A DNA stretch of 64,000 bases from Thozetella sp. PMI_491. Its lineage: Eukaryota > Ascomycota > Sordariomycetes > Chaetosphaeriales > Chaetosphaeriaceae. A program made the position numbers and the translations under genes. Positions 1 through 9,376 of the stretch are shown piece after piece. The notes below the pieces were generated by a model. The model had not been told where the DNA came from. It did no database searches and saw only the letters and a list, made by a program, of their open reading frames with translations. The stretch covers positions 992,001-1,056,000 of the forward strand of contig MU270023.1 of the NCBI GenBank assembly GCA_021432635.1, read 5' to 3'. Numbering within the stretch: position 1 is the stretch's first letter; each line of letters opens with the position of its first letter.

Positions 1-1431
1 GCGCAGAGAAGATGGTCGTTAGATGTTGCTAGTGAGCTCTGATGCCATGCACGAGGCGCCTCAAGGAAGAACTCCGATCTTTCAATCATCCATGGATTTC
101 CGGTTTGAAAGCTTAAGCTGCATGAAAAAACAAGGAGCCAACCTAGTTAATGGATGAACCAACAAAGGAATGCGCCAGAGGCAGGGAAGAAGTATCAGAG
201 ACTCACCCTCTGTCGTAAACAAACAGTAGTAGCCAAATCCTTTCCACATTCCGAAGAGCCCTTTTGGATTCCTCCGAGCACTCATCGCTACGCTCTGGGG
301 GGCTCACTCGGAGCCTATGCCAGCCTAACTCATGGCAGATCCTAATTGCGTGGCCAATAAAGAGCCAAGCACGTGTGTCCTCTGGCTCTTTCCAGTAGGT
401 CAATACCAAGATAGCATGGATGATATTGGCTGACTTGGCGCCTGAAAGAAATGCCTCAGCTAGCAACTTTTCTGCGTGGGCGCGCAACGGCTTGGCTAGC
501 GAAGTATTGAAGGCTTTGGCGGCGGCAGCCAAGACCGCCGTAAGAAGAAGCGGCGAGTGCTGTCTAACGTATGCGAACGTGTGAAATAGAGGGTCGAATT
601 GACAAATCCAAGAGTTAAACTTATTCATGAAACTAACACATACTGCATTAGAGAAGAGCTGAGGTGCATGGTTGGGCACCGGACGGTTCATATTGTAGAC
701 GTACCCTTCGAAGAGAGATTCAGCGAGCGCTAAATTCAGCATGCTAGCTTGAATTGGGTCGGAAGCAGCATCTGATAATTTTGAATTGTCTCCGGCGTCC
801 TTAGAGCGAGATTGATCGTCGGTAATCCCAAGGACCGTGTGGACATATGACCCGCCTTTATGGTTCTGTTTCTCGAGAAGGTCCGGTGGTTGGAACCCAT
901 GATCGCCACTCCATGGTCCTTCTTGGCGGTTCGCAGCCTCGCTAGTCACTGAGTCCCTAAGCTTGACCCCCGCGGGAGGGTTCCCTTGCGGCTCATCAGC
1001 GCCAGTAGTTCTAGTATTGCTTATCGGCAGTGGGACTGTCTCGGTTGCCTTGCGAGGTTTCAACCTAGAACACACTCGAGTCAATGTTGAGCATGGCGGG
1101 GGCGACCCTCAAAGAAGAAAAATATGGGCAGAGAGAGAAATTGCTTTCCTAAACTTACCTCGTTCCCAACTTGCGGCCACGGCGGTGCTGCAACCGAATG
1201 CATTCGAGTCCGAGACGTGCACACCTCGAGCATTCAAAGCCATCATCTCGGGATACGCACTTCATCTTTACTTTACGACATTGCGTACAAGCGTTGGTTC
1301 TTAGACGCCAGTGACAGTTAGTTTACTTATGAACGAGAGCAGAGAAAATATGGTCAGGCGCTGGGATCGTACGTGTGATCTTCGCGATCGGAAGGCCTAC
1401 CAACAAATGGTGGATGTCCAACCTCTGCCAT
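1..1431 (-). CDS. Zn2Cys6 transcription factor with fungal-specific TF domain (3' end beyond the left edge)
   Basis: Exons on the minus strand are 1431-1373, 1299-1159, 1064-207 and 117 to the edge. The phases agree (59+141+858 nt leaves phase 2, which exon 4 resolves). Residues 24-53 hold a complete binuclear zinc cluster, with Cys at 24, 27, 34, 43, 46 and 53 and a basic RKVKMK stretch, so this should be a nuclear DNA-binding regulator. The middle-homology region follows, with motifs such as LAAAAKAF, TYWKEPEDTRAW and ELGWH. It is clearly paralogous to the regulator at 40661-43020, sharing these motifs and the exon junction after VYDR. The start ATG at 1431 is inferred because it splices in frame to the cluster. 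The acceptor before exon 2 is AAG rather than CAG or TAG. The C-terminus lies outside the window. Targets are unknown. Confidence 0.82.
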
Positions 1432-2414
1432 TCTGATAATGTGCACGCCGTCCTAAAAGAACGGGAAAATCGACGATATTAACATAAAAACGATCGACTT
1501 GTCCGACCGTATCTCGGCGTAAGCTCTGTCAGCTTCGTCGCTGCTGGCTGTTGCTGCTATCTTATGACGACCAGGAGGAGAGGAGAACCGCGTCATTAGC
1601 GTGGAACAGGGAGGACACGGACACTAAAAGCCCCACAAAACATGACTGACTCGTGTTCGCCTTCTTGCAGCAAGCCACGCTGATCTTTCGGAATAGTGAA
1701 CAGTTATGGGTCGAAAAAAAATCTAAGGCTGGGGAGGAGATCCTGAGACGACCATCGGAGACAAGCTCTGAGTGCCTGTTGGGACTACTCAACACCATTA
1801 CCCCAAATCTCACTATCTCTTGAGGATATTCCCGAGAATTCATGAGGCAGGTATAAATTTCAGGTGTGGCCAGTTTCTCAGGACGATGTGTGCATCTGAC
1901 TCTGTTGATCACTTTGGCCACAGTGTGACGCTACCATGAGATTTTCCTGTTTGGAGAGCGTTGTGACAATAATGATGCACTATAAAGTCTATATAGGCGG
2001 GGAACATGTATGGAACAAGATAATCTCTGGTTTAAGCCTGCCTAATCCATTTGTTCTTGCCTATTTGGCTGCTTGTTGTTCAACAAAGAGATTTAGTGGC
2101 TCTAAGTAACCTTGCAACTTTGTTTTATACTCCTTTTCCTGTGGTCAACAATCGTTCTAGTATACTTTTGCGAGAATAGGTGGTAGGAACATGGCTTAGA
2201 TTGGTCCTATAGAGTGAAATGAGCGGAAACTTGTGCAACAGTTGCGTGATGCAAACTGTGAAGTAGAATTCTGCCTAGTCGTGTGCTTGTTATATCTATA
2301 TTTTCGGGCGGCCAGAATAGAAGCATAGAAACGAAGAACTCTAACTTCCATGACACCCCATCCCAGCAATTGGCCTCTATATAGCCTTCTTTTTGCAGAG
2401 TGCTCAGTAGTAAA
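1432..2414. other. Intergenic, no gene supported
   Basis: This is the upstream region of the minus-strand zinc-cluster gene and the downstream region of the EthD-like gene. The only sizeable open frame (1562-1921, minus) has no recognisable family, intron signals or signal peptide, so I treat it as chance. Confidence 0.5.
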
Positions 2415-3251
2415 CTACAGCTTATGGATCCTATCCTCCCAGCTGCTACCCCATGGAGCGGTCTTATTGCCGTACACTCTCACAAGCTTGAACAGCGAAA
2501 TATCAAGTTTGCGCGCTGTTTGCTCGACCGTTTTCGTCTGAGAAGACTGCCCAAGAAGAGAAGTTAAGCGGCTAGTACCATTAAATGTACCTACTTCGAA
2601 CTCATGCAACGCCAACCACTTTGGCTTCGCATTCGTGCTATTCTGGGGCGCCGCGCCGCCACCGCCCATGGTGTTTTCGAAGCGGCTAGTTCTCCGCCAC
2701 CCCTGAATCTTGGATACCTCCTTGATGTATGTTTCACGATACCATGCGTGAAACTGGTCGGTCGTGTTATCGGCAGGATCGATAGCCTCCGACACTAGAA
2801 TCGGGGCGCGCTCTTTTCCAATGTCAGCTACGGAACCCACCAATACTCGTTAGTGCCCCAGGGCCGAGCAAGACTCACCCTCTGAGGCCTTTTCTGTCTG
2901 CCAGACTTCAATCGTAGGTCCCAGCATGCCTTGGATATCCATATAGTTTAAGATGGATCCGCCTCCGGGCAAGGAAGGGTGCGTGAGCGGGACATTCCGG
3001 AACTCAGGGCTGCTGAAGTCCGATACATTGGGGTATTTATAGACGACCAGGAACGGCAACGTCCTACTCTCGTCTGTGCACTGGTATCTCCAGGCAGATG
3101 TGATGGCGCCGGGCTTGGCCCCCATCCAGTCCGGTATGTGGACTTCTTCATACCACCGGACGAAATCGCTATAGGGGAGCACGCTTGCTGGCTTGACACC
3201 GGAGTTCGCCCAAAATATGCCCGGCGTGGGTTGGGCTGGGGAGAGGGCCAT
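2415..3251 (-). CDS. EthD-like dimeric alpha/beta-barrel protein, function unknown
   Basis: Two exons, 3251-2879 and 2827-2415, are separated by a 51-bp GTGAGT...TAG intron. They join in frame to 261 residues. The N-terminal half carries a motif like WYEEVHIPDW (about residues 29-38) and the C-terminal half a similar WYRETYIKEV. This suggests two ferredoxin-like repeats of the EthD/dimeric alpha-beta-barrel fold, in which an (F/W)(Y)xExH(I) helix is typical. Fungal members of this fold are often small cytosolic proteins next to metabolic genes; some act as decarboxylases or ring-degrading enzymes, most are unassigned. There is no signal peptide or membrane segment. The start is the first ATG. 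No substrate can be inferred from the neighbours. Confidence 0.72.
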
Positions 3252-4345
3252 AGCGACAAAGGGCCTATTGGCGATCTATATTTGGATGCACAGGGATACC
3301 CAACGATTCAATACTTGCAAGAGCGATCAATTTCGAATAGTAGAGTCCTGAGGGGGGTGTTTGCATTTTATGTCTCGCCATCCGCTGCCTGCGCCCTGCC
3401 TATTTATCCATACCTCATCTATCGCTCGGCTTTAGCCTTTCGGCGGCAAACTTCACTCTAGAAGAGAACTTTTGTTAGATGAGCTTCTAGTCTGAGCATT
3501 GATCCTCCCAATCGGATTCACCCGGGCCACGAAAGCCAAGCCAACGGCCCGGCCGGAGATAAGATTAAGCATAAGCAACTATCGATGTCCTAGAATTTCT
3601 CTAATATTTTTGCTAACGATTTCATTGGAATCTCCACCAAATTTCAAATCAACTGCTGGTAAGGTAGAATCATTCTCAATATTCGGCGAGCCTCGTCCAT
3701 ACCTATCTACTTAGAGAAGTCAAAGTTATATGTGCACAGCACCATCTTCGGTCATGCCAATGAGTTGGGAATGTGTCAAATATACGGCCATATAGCTGGT
3801 CATGGAAATATCGGTGTAATGTGTGGTCTAAAAAACGAAGGCATGAGAGCGAGGGTCTCAGTAGCTATATAAATCCGTATGAGATCCCGCTTGTTCATAT
3901 GCCCTGCTCGTGAAGTGAGTATTCTTCTTGATAGAATAGTAGACGGACCGTATGATGAGCGCCTAAAACCCCATACCTTCGTGCACCCTGCAAGATGAAG
4001 GACCAGAAACTACCGATACCTTGGAAAAGTTCTTAAAATCTTTGATACCTAGAGGTCGTGGTAATAATGTCATGCAAAGCGTCTTGAATCTAGTTTTGCC
4101 TGAAAATGCGGTTGAGACGCCATTTCTTTGTATCACCAGGAGAAACCCGGACTAACAATTCGCACCAAAGAGTAATATGCCTTCGGGTTCTCCTTTGACC
4201 CCAACTCTTTAGCATACACCTAAACCGCGAGCTGCAGTAGCAGAGAAAGTGGAACAGCAGAATGTCGTAACGATCAAGTCCCCCGGTGGTTATAACACCA
4301 AAGATAGCCGCTGAGGTTGGTTAGGCCATCTATATATAAAGCTTG
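3252..4345. other. Intergenic, no gene supported
   Basis: About 1.1 kb of moderately AT-rich sequence with no coherent splice-linked coding frame. The 5' part must contain the promoter of the EthD-like gene and the 3' part the downstream region of the CVNH gene. The open frame on the plus strand at 2979-3461 is an antisense shadow. Confidence 0.5.
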
Positions 4346-4854
4346 TTAGTACCTTGTAACTATAAAATAACGGGCGCTGGTCCTCTCACCGTCGAGATTA
4401 ATAGAAGCATCCCATGGTTCGCCACTCTTCTTGCGACAAAGGCAGAGAAGATAATAATGACCATCATCAGCTTTGACCACACTGCAATCGTAGCAGGAGC
4501 CCGCAAAGCCCCCACTATAGATGAAAGACCTCTGGTTAGTATTCAACTACGCATCGGAGGAGCGGCGGGATAGGACACCGGAGAAGTGAAAGGGCCAGTA
4601 TAGGGACAAATTGGCATAGAGAGAGAGATTGGACAGTCTTACTTGTCTTGCCAAGCCAGCGCGCCGTCATTATTTGTAAGGCAAAGATTCATGTCCTCGA
4701 TGCTAGTGCGGTAGCCGCCCCCTCCGTCGCCGCAGTTGCCCGAAACGCCGCTTGGGCCGTACCAGGAGAGGCTGCAGCTAGCACCAGCGCCGCTGGCTAG
4801 GACCGACCGCGAAGCGAGGAGGGCGGCTGTAAAGCCGATGAGAAAGAGGCTCAT
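4346..4854 (-). CDS. Secreted CVNH (cyanovirin-N homology) lectin-like protein
   Basis: Exons 4854-4643 and 4514-4346 are joined across a 128-bp GTAAGA...TAG intron to give 126 residues. Residues 1-20 form a signal peptide (MSLFLIGFTAALLASRSVLA). The mature part has the two-repeat CVNH layout. The first half carries an early CSLSWYG and then NLCLTNNDGALAW; the second half carries GSCYDC, then CLCRKKSGE and SINLDGE. CVNH domains bind mannose-rich glycans, and fungi have both cytosolic and secreted forms. The call rests on motif order rather than overall identity, and the SVSG/NCGDGGGG stretch is atypical. Cys pairs probably form disulphides in the secreted form. A TATA-like box lies about 100 bp upstream. 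Divergent from the GNAT gene. Confidence 0.72.
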
Positions 4855-4950
4855 CTGAGAAATATGGGATAAAGAAGAACAGGTAGGAAAGAGCGGGGCA
4901 GATATTGGTTTAAAGCCGCGGAGTAAATGCCAAGATAGAAGAATCTTCTT

Positions 4951-4957
4951 ATTTATA
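4951..4957 (-). promoter_or_regulatory. TATA-like box upstream of the CVNH gene
   Basis: Read on the minus strand the sequence is TATAAAT, about 97 bp before the ATG at 4854. This is a plausible core promoter position for a fungal gene. Confidence 0.4.
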
Positions 4958-5071
4958 CATGTCGTGTCTTTTCTCTATTCCCCTCGCCGACGATTCGGGC
5001 ATAATCTTCATCAAGCACTTACTAGACGATGCATCGAGAACCCCTGGACGCTTTAGTTCGTCTAAGAGAGG

Positions 5072-5790
5072 TTAATGCGAAAGCGAGTGCAAATGACCTG
5101 GTGAAATTGGGCAGGTGTGACTTCGCAGCGCATACGATTGTGATCGAGTGTGTGTGGTAGGATTATGCACATCGACCTTGCCGCAAACCCGGCAACGCTT
5201 TTCCTGCCTCATGCCTCGCCTGGGCAAAGTAGTGGGGTCTTCCTCAGCTCTATCGGATGTTATTCCCGTCACAACCCCTCTAGCCCACTCACCTTCCTTT
5301 CACGGTTGCAATGCCCTCGAAAGCACAATAGCCGGCCAGCTAGCCGGGTCCCGAGGGACGCTACTAGTCTGCATAGCAGCCCCCAAATGCGATACTAACG
5401 TAGCATTTTATACGGAAATTATAGCGCTCGTCCTCGCCTAAGCCTTGTCGCAGCCAGAATTAACCATCCCTAGGCCGAAAATGTCCTAGAGTCCGTACCA
5501 CTAGCGAATACGCGTCTCGGCCGGTGGTCGCGTACAGAAACCCTGCAAGTCAATGCCCTCAAAGATAGCAACTAGCCTTAAGTAGCGGCGCAATAGTAAA
5601 TACGTCCTGTAGAATCTAGTACGAGCAGTCCAGTGACATCTCGTTCACCCCTGCTGGCTTACACACAGATCCGAGAAGACAACAGAGGACCTATTTGCTG
5701 CCTTCCTACATTTAGCCTATAGCATCTTCCCCGCCAAGGCCGAAAACGCCACGTGATGTACACCAGTAATCGATCATGTCAGAGCTAGTG
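5072..5790 (-). mobile_element. Possible degraded DDE transposon relic (C-terminal zinc-knuckle remnant)
   Basis: On the minus strand near 5150-5210 a frame reads KRCRVCGKVDVHNPTT. This resembles the Cys-x2-Cys...His-Asn zinc knuckle (CxxCGxxGHNxRTC type) at the C-terminus of fungal pogo/Fot1-like transposases. Sequence to the right, up to about 5790, has many stops in all frames and could be the decayed body of the element. No terminal inverted repeats or target duplication were seen. The alternative is chance similarity in non-coding DNA. Confidence 0.25.
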
Positions 5791-5885
5791 AAGTTTTAGT
5801 GGCGTCTCCCCGAGAGCTGCAGATCCGCAAGAAAACTCGGAATAAGCAGCAAGCGTATCGCGTCTCAGTCTCTCGTCAGATCATA

Positions 5886-6452
5886 ATGAGGATTCGCCCA
5901 TACCACAGTGCCGATGATACGGCGGTGGCCGAGGTAATCCAAGAGGCCTTCGGCAAGCACGACAAAGATGTTATCCCGCTAGTGAATGACCTGCGACGCG
6001 TCCACGTCCGAGCGGAGCTGGTTGCCGTCACCGATTCCGACGAAATTGTTGGGCACGTAATGCTGTCCCGCTCATGGCTCGACGCACGGGAACGACTAGT
6101 TGAGGTGCTCGTGCTCAGCCCGTTGTCGGTATCACCGGCTCACCAGAAGCGTGGGATTGGCACCTCACTGGTGAGCGCTGCGGTCGATACAGCATCCTCA
6201 CTCGGGGTTCCGGCATTATTTCTAGAAGGCAGTCCAGCTTACTACTCACGACGTGGTTTCGTCCCCGCTGCATCCCTTGGCTTTATTCGACCGTCGGCGC
6301 GTATCCCCGAGCCGGCGTTCCAGGTCGTACAGTTTTCTTCCCGAGAGCCTTGGATGCTTGGAGCTATCATCTATTGCGAGCCTTTCTGGATGCATGACTG
6401 CGTCGGCCTGCGTGACCCGCGGCTTGCAGAAATGGAACGCAGCGGTCAGTAG
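5886..6452 (+). CDS. GNAT-family N-acetyltransferase, YhbS-like
   Basis: Intronless frame of 188 residues. The ATG at 5886 is chosen because the GNAT fold begins at once with MRIRPYHSADD; the open frame extends upstream to 5799 without another ATG. Motif A, the acetyl-CoA pyrophosphate loop, is visible as QKRGIGTSL (about residues 106-114), preceded by LSVSPAH. The C-terminal part has FLEGSPAYYSRRGF, which fits the bacterial-type YhbS/COG3153 group (usual length 165-190 residues). It should transfer acetyl from acetyl-CoA to an amine of unknown identity. The lack of introns and the bacterial-like sequence in an intron-rich neighbourhood raise the possibility of horizontal acquisition. No signal peptide. 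Confidence 0.82.
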   Translation: MRIRPYHSADDTAVAEVIQEAFGKHDKDVIPLVNDLRRVHVRAELVAVTDSDEIVGHVMLSRSWLDARERLVEVLVLSPLSVSPAHQKRGIGTSLVSAAVDTASSLGVPALFLEGSPAYYSRRGFVPAASLGFIRPSARIPEPAFQVVQFSSREPWMLGAIIYCEPFWMHDCVGLRDPRLAEMERSGQ

Positions 6453-6575
6453 CAGTCCCAACCATGGCTTGATATGCAATGTAAGATATCATCTACCGCT
6501 ACCGCCAACTTGTATTGTCCGGAGCTTCTAGTTAACTAAACTTAGACCGGTGACTTTCTCCTTTGCTCGCTCTCC

Positions 6576-8237
6576 TCAAGGCCACGGACCTCTCCAGTAG
6601 CCCATCCTTTTGTCTGGATCAGTTCTACAGGCAGGGGACCTGTAGTCTTCCTCAGAACCCATGGGGAACATGGGTACGAAGCACAGTTCATCGGCTTGAG
6701 GGCAAGGGCCGCATTCTTTCCATGTGGTCCACCCTAACACTGTCATCAGGTTCTTAGCCATAGTTCGAATCGTTGCGACGGATTGGTCTATGTCGGCTGG
6801 GTCGCTGAACTCAAGGACATCCCGCATTGTGAAGAGTGAAGTGCACAGAGCCTTCGAGACGACATGTAGGGCTTCGAAAATCGCCTGGTCCTCCAGTGTC
6901 CAATAAGCCTTGCGTTCAATGGCGAGGATGAGGTAGTGGTCGCCACAGTTCTTAATAGCCCCGCTTAGCTCGTCAAGCCGACGCCGTCCATCGTGCGGAT
7001 AGTCTTTGAAGAGGTTAAGGAGACTAGCCAAAAGTGACCGCAATTTCTTGGCCGGGAACCCGTCATCTGCGAGCATTCGTATAGCTCCAGAATAGTGACT
7101 GATAATGTTGTCCACGATCGACTGCCACTTGATTGAGCTCCGCGCCATGCCTTTTCGCGCGGCCATCACCTGCCCAAGCCGAGCTCGGATGGCTTGTCTC
7201 TCCTCCTTGGACGTCTTATTGGCCCTTGGGAGTTCTGATCTTGAGCTGTCCGGTTCCCATAAGTCTAGAGAATATGAGAACAGCGAAACCATGCCGCTGA
7301 AGTCAATCTCGACCCGGCTGGGCGGGTGTCCATGATACCTCGCTGCAGCGGCGCGTAACCACTCGAATCGACCCATTGGTGAATATTCGCCGAGCCCGTC
7401 TCGGTTATCGGATTGGATTGTCTCGTTTTCCAACGGATTTCCGTAGGCACTTAGAAGGTCCAAGCCGCCATGCTCGCTGAAGTCGCAGTAAATAATCTCG
7501 AAACCCGCCTCCATGCGGATCCAACCGTCTACATCGTACTCCTCCCCCCAGGCACAGAGCTCATTAGCTCGCGCTAATTCCTCCATATGAGCTTTCCCGT
7601 TGCCTGGGCGACTGCCCACAGGATAGTCAAGGAGAACATAGTCGGTGGTATCAAGGGTACCGTATTCGGATTTGGCGGCGGACATCCCATCAATGTATAC
7701 TAAATTCAGATCGCGCGAGGCTTTATATATGTGCAGATAACCTCGGAAGGGGACTATTGGGATTCCAATTGGCCGCATATCGACGTCGCTGGACTGATGA
7801 TGCCCATCCAGTGAATGTTGACCCACTGGGTCGGCGGCTGTAGACTGTCCCATACGCTGGAGGCGCGCGAGAGAAGCGACAGATCCATGAAGCGACCATG
7901 GGTCTGGAATTCCACGGAACCGATCGGGTTCCACCGACTGGGCAAAGTACTGGGCGTGTTCGATCTCGAAAGACAGCCATTCCAAGCCCTGCGGCCGCTC
8001 CTGGCCCTCTAAACCGTCGACGGTGCCGTGGTAGAAGATATTCCCGGCGGGTACTGTAACGGGGACGAATGACATGCCGTTGTGGTGCAGAGACGAGCCC
8101 CATTGTCGCATCGCCGAATGAACTGCGTTGAATAGGTGCACGCCATTTGAGGTATTCGCAATGGGCGCGGTGGATTGTGCCGCGGACAAAAGCATCAGTG
8201 TGGATGCCACCCACAAACCCCGGGCTTGTGGAAACAT
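6576..8237 (-). CDS. Secreted conserved fungal protein of unknown function
   Basis: Single exon of 553 residues with a signal peptide (about residues 1-24). I recognise the sequence style of a family common in ascomycete secretomes, with blocks FNAVHSAMRQWGSSLHHNG, then YHGT (69-72), then EWLSFEIEHAQYFA (86-99) and LVYIDGMSAAK (179-189). No enzymatic domain is known to me for this family. The YHGT block followed by a helix with spaced Ala/Tyr/Phe recalls the start of ADP-ribosyltransferase folds, but this is only an impression. The C-terminal 200 residues look helical. The start ATG is directly followed by the hydrophobic core of the signal. It ends about 120 bp from the convergent GNAT gene. 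Confidence 0.78.
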   Translation of the reverse strand: MFPQARGLWVASTLMLLSAAQSTAPIANTSNGVHLFNAVHSAMRQWGSSLHHNGMSFVPVTVPAGNIFYHGTVDGLEGQERPQGLEWLSFEIEHAQYFAQSVEPDRFRGIPDPWSLHGSVASLARLQRMGQSTAADPVGQHSLDGHHQSSDVDMRPIGIPIVPFRGYLHIYKASRDLNLVYIDGMSAAKSEYGTLDTTDYVLLDYPVGSRPGNGKAHMEELARANELCAWGEEYDVDGWIRMEAGFEIIYCDFSEHGGLDLLSAYGNPLENETIQSDNRDGLGEYSPMGRFEWLRAAAARYHGHPPSRVEIDFSGMVSLFSYSLDLWEPDSSRSELPRANKTSKEERQAIRARLGQVMAARKGMARSSIKWQSIVDNIISHYSGAIRMLADDGFPAKKLRSLLASLLNLFKDYPHDGRRRLDELSGAIKNCGDHYLILAIERKAYWTLEDQAIFEALHVVSKALCTSLFTMRDVLEFSDPADIDQSVATIRTMAKNLMTVLGWTTWKECGPCPQADELCFVPMFPMGSEEDYRSPACRTDPDKRMGYWRGPWP

Positions 8238-9376
8238 TGGATGTATCCTTTCCTTTATCGTTCCACGGTCATGTTTGAAGACGAGGAAGAAATCCCACTC
8301 GAGTGTCGGGCTGACTCACAATCAGCCAGCTTGTAGTCGCCGCTATCCAATTGATGCCTACCTTATCTTAGACAGGTGCATAACCCTAACCCCGGCGCAT
8401 GTATCCTTGGGATGCCAACTTTTGATTAGAGTGTTTCCGAGCTGTTTTCCGGTCTAATGAGCCCAATGTTATAGTCTGGACGACAGCAGAACGCAGTCGC
8501 GATACTTCACCGTTCTTGCGAATTAACCTTGCAGGCGATTACGATCACTTCTTGTTACATGTGTTAACTAGACAGAGCACCTCATGGGTATGAGACGGAC
8601 AACCCTGAATGTCGGGTCCAGATTTACAGGCCCTTTAGTACATATTGGCCCAGTTTATCTAAGAATTTAGCCGCATTATCTCTAAGCTAATCTAGAAAGC
8701 CCTTCTACGGTTACGAACTACCTCGCCCAGCTCCCATATGGATCGTTTCAATCCACACAACCGTCCCCGGCCTAACGATATACTGGATATGTGTCCAGCG
8801 ATACGGCATCGGAGCGCAAGTCTGAGATAACGACTAGGCAGACTTGAGGGACTCGAGTGGCTGATAGGACATACCAGCGGAGAAACGCCGAAAACGTGGC
8901 TATGTATAGAGAGAAAAGATATAAAGCAATAACCTAGAGTCTTCAGTCTGCTCACACTTAACACCTTATTCTTTCACTTTCTTTATATCACAATCCACCA
9001 ATAATAACCAGGAATTCAGCTAGTAGCACTTTATTTCAATAACATTATAGCTATATCTCTAAAATTTCATGCAGATATGCAATCTGTGGTCGCCTTAGGG
9101 TCCTATTACTCATTATTCTCTCGCTTAAGTGGACGACGAGCTATAGTAGAACACGGAGAAAGTTTAGCCTGCGTGACGAGGGAAAAAAAAAAAGATAAGG
9201 TGTAGAGCTTGACGTATGTTGTTACTGTAAAATATATAAGTATTAGTTATGCAGGGAGCCTATTTATCCAACACCGCCATAACTAGAAACTACTAAACTT
9301 TAACAACCGAAGACTACTAGGTTCTAACCAAGATCTATAACCATAACAAGATACTGAAATTCTAATAATCTTGACA
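8238..9376. other. AT-rich intergenic region, no gene supported
   Basis: Contains the promoter side of the minus-strand secreted protein gene and the 3' flank of the GT2 gene. From about 8900 to 9376 it is notably AT-rich. No coherent coding frame or repeat family was recognised. Confidence 0.5.

Noticed and set aside
1065-1158. Impression that the left-edge regulator lacks a zinc cluster
   Set aside because: The minus-strand open frame upstream of 1064 is intronic. Splicing 1159 to 1064 and adding exons 1299-1159 and 1431-1373 reveals all six cysteines.
963-1304. Plus-strand open frame opposite the left-edge regulator
   Set aside because: It is antisense to the exons that encode the zinc cluster and TF domain; no motif of its own.
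2979-3461. 160-codon plus-strand frame over the EthD-like gene
   Set aside because: Antisense shadow of the conserved minus-strand protein.
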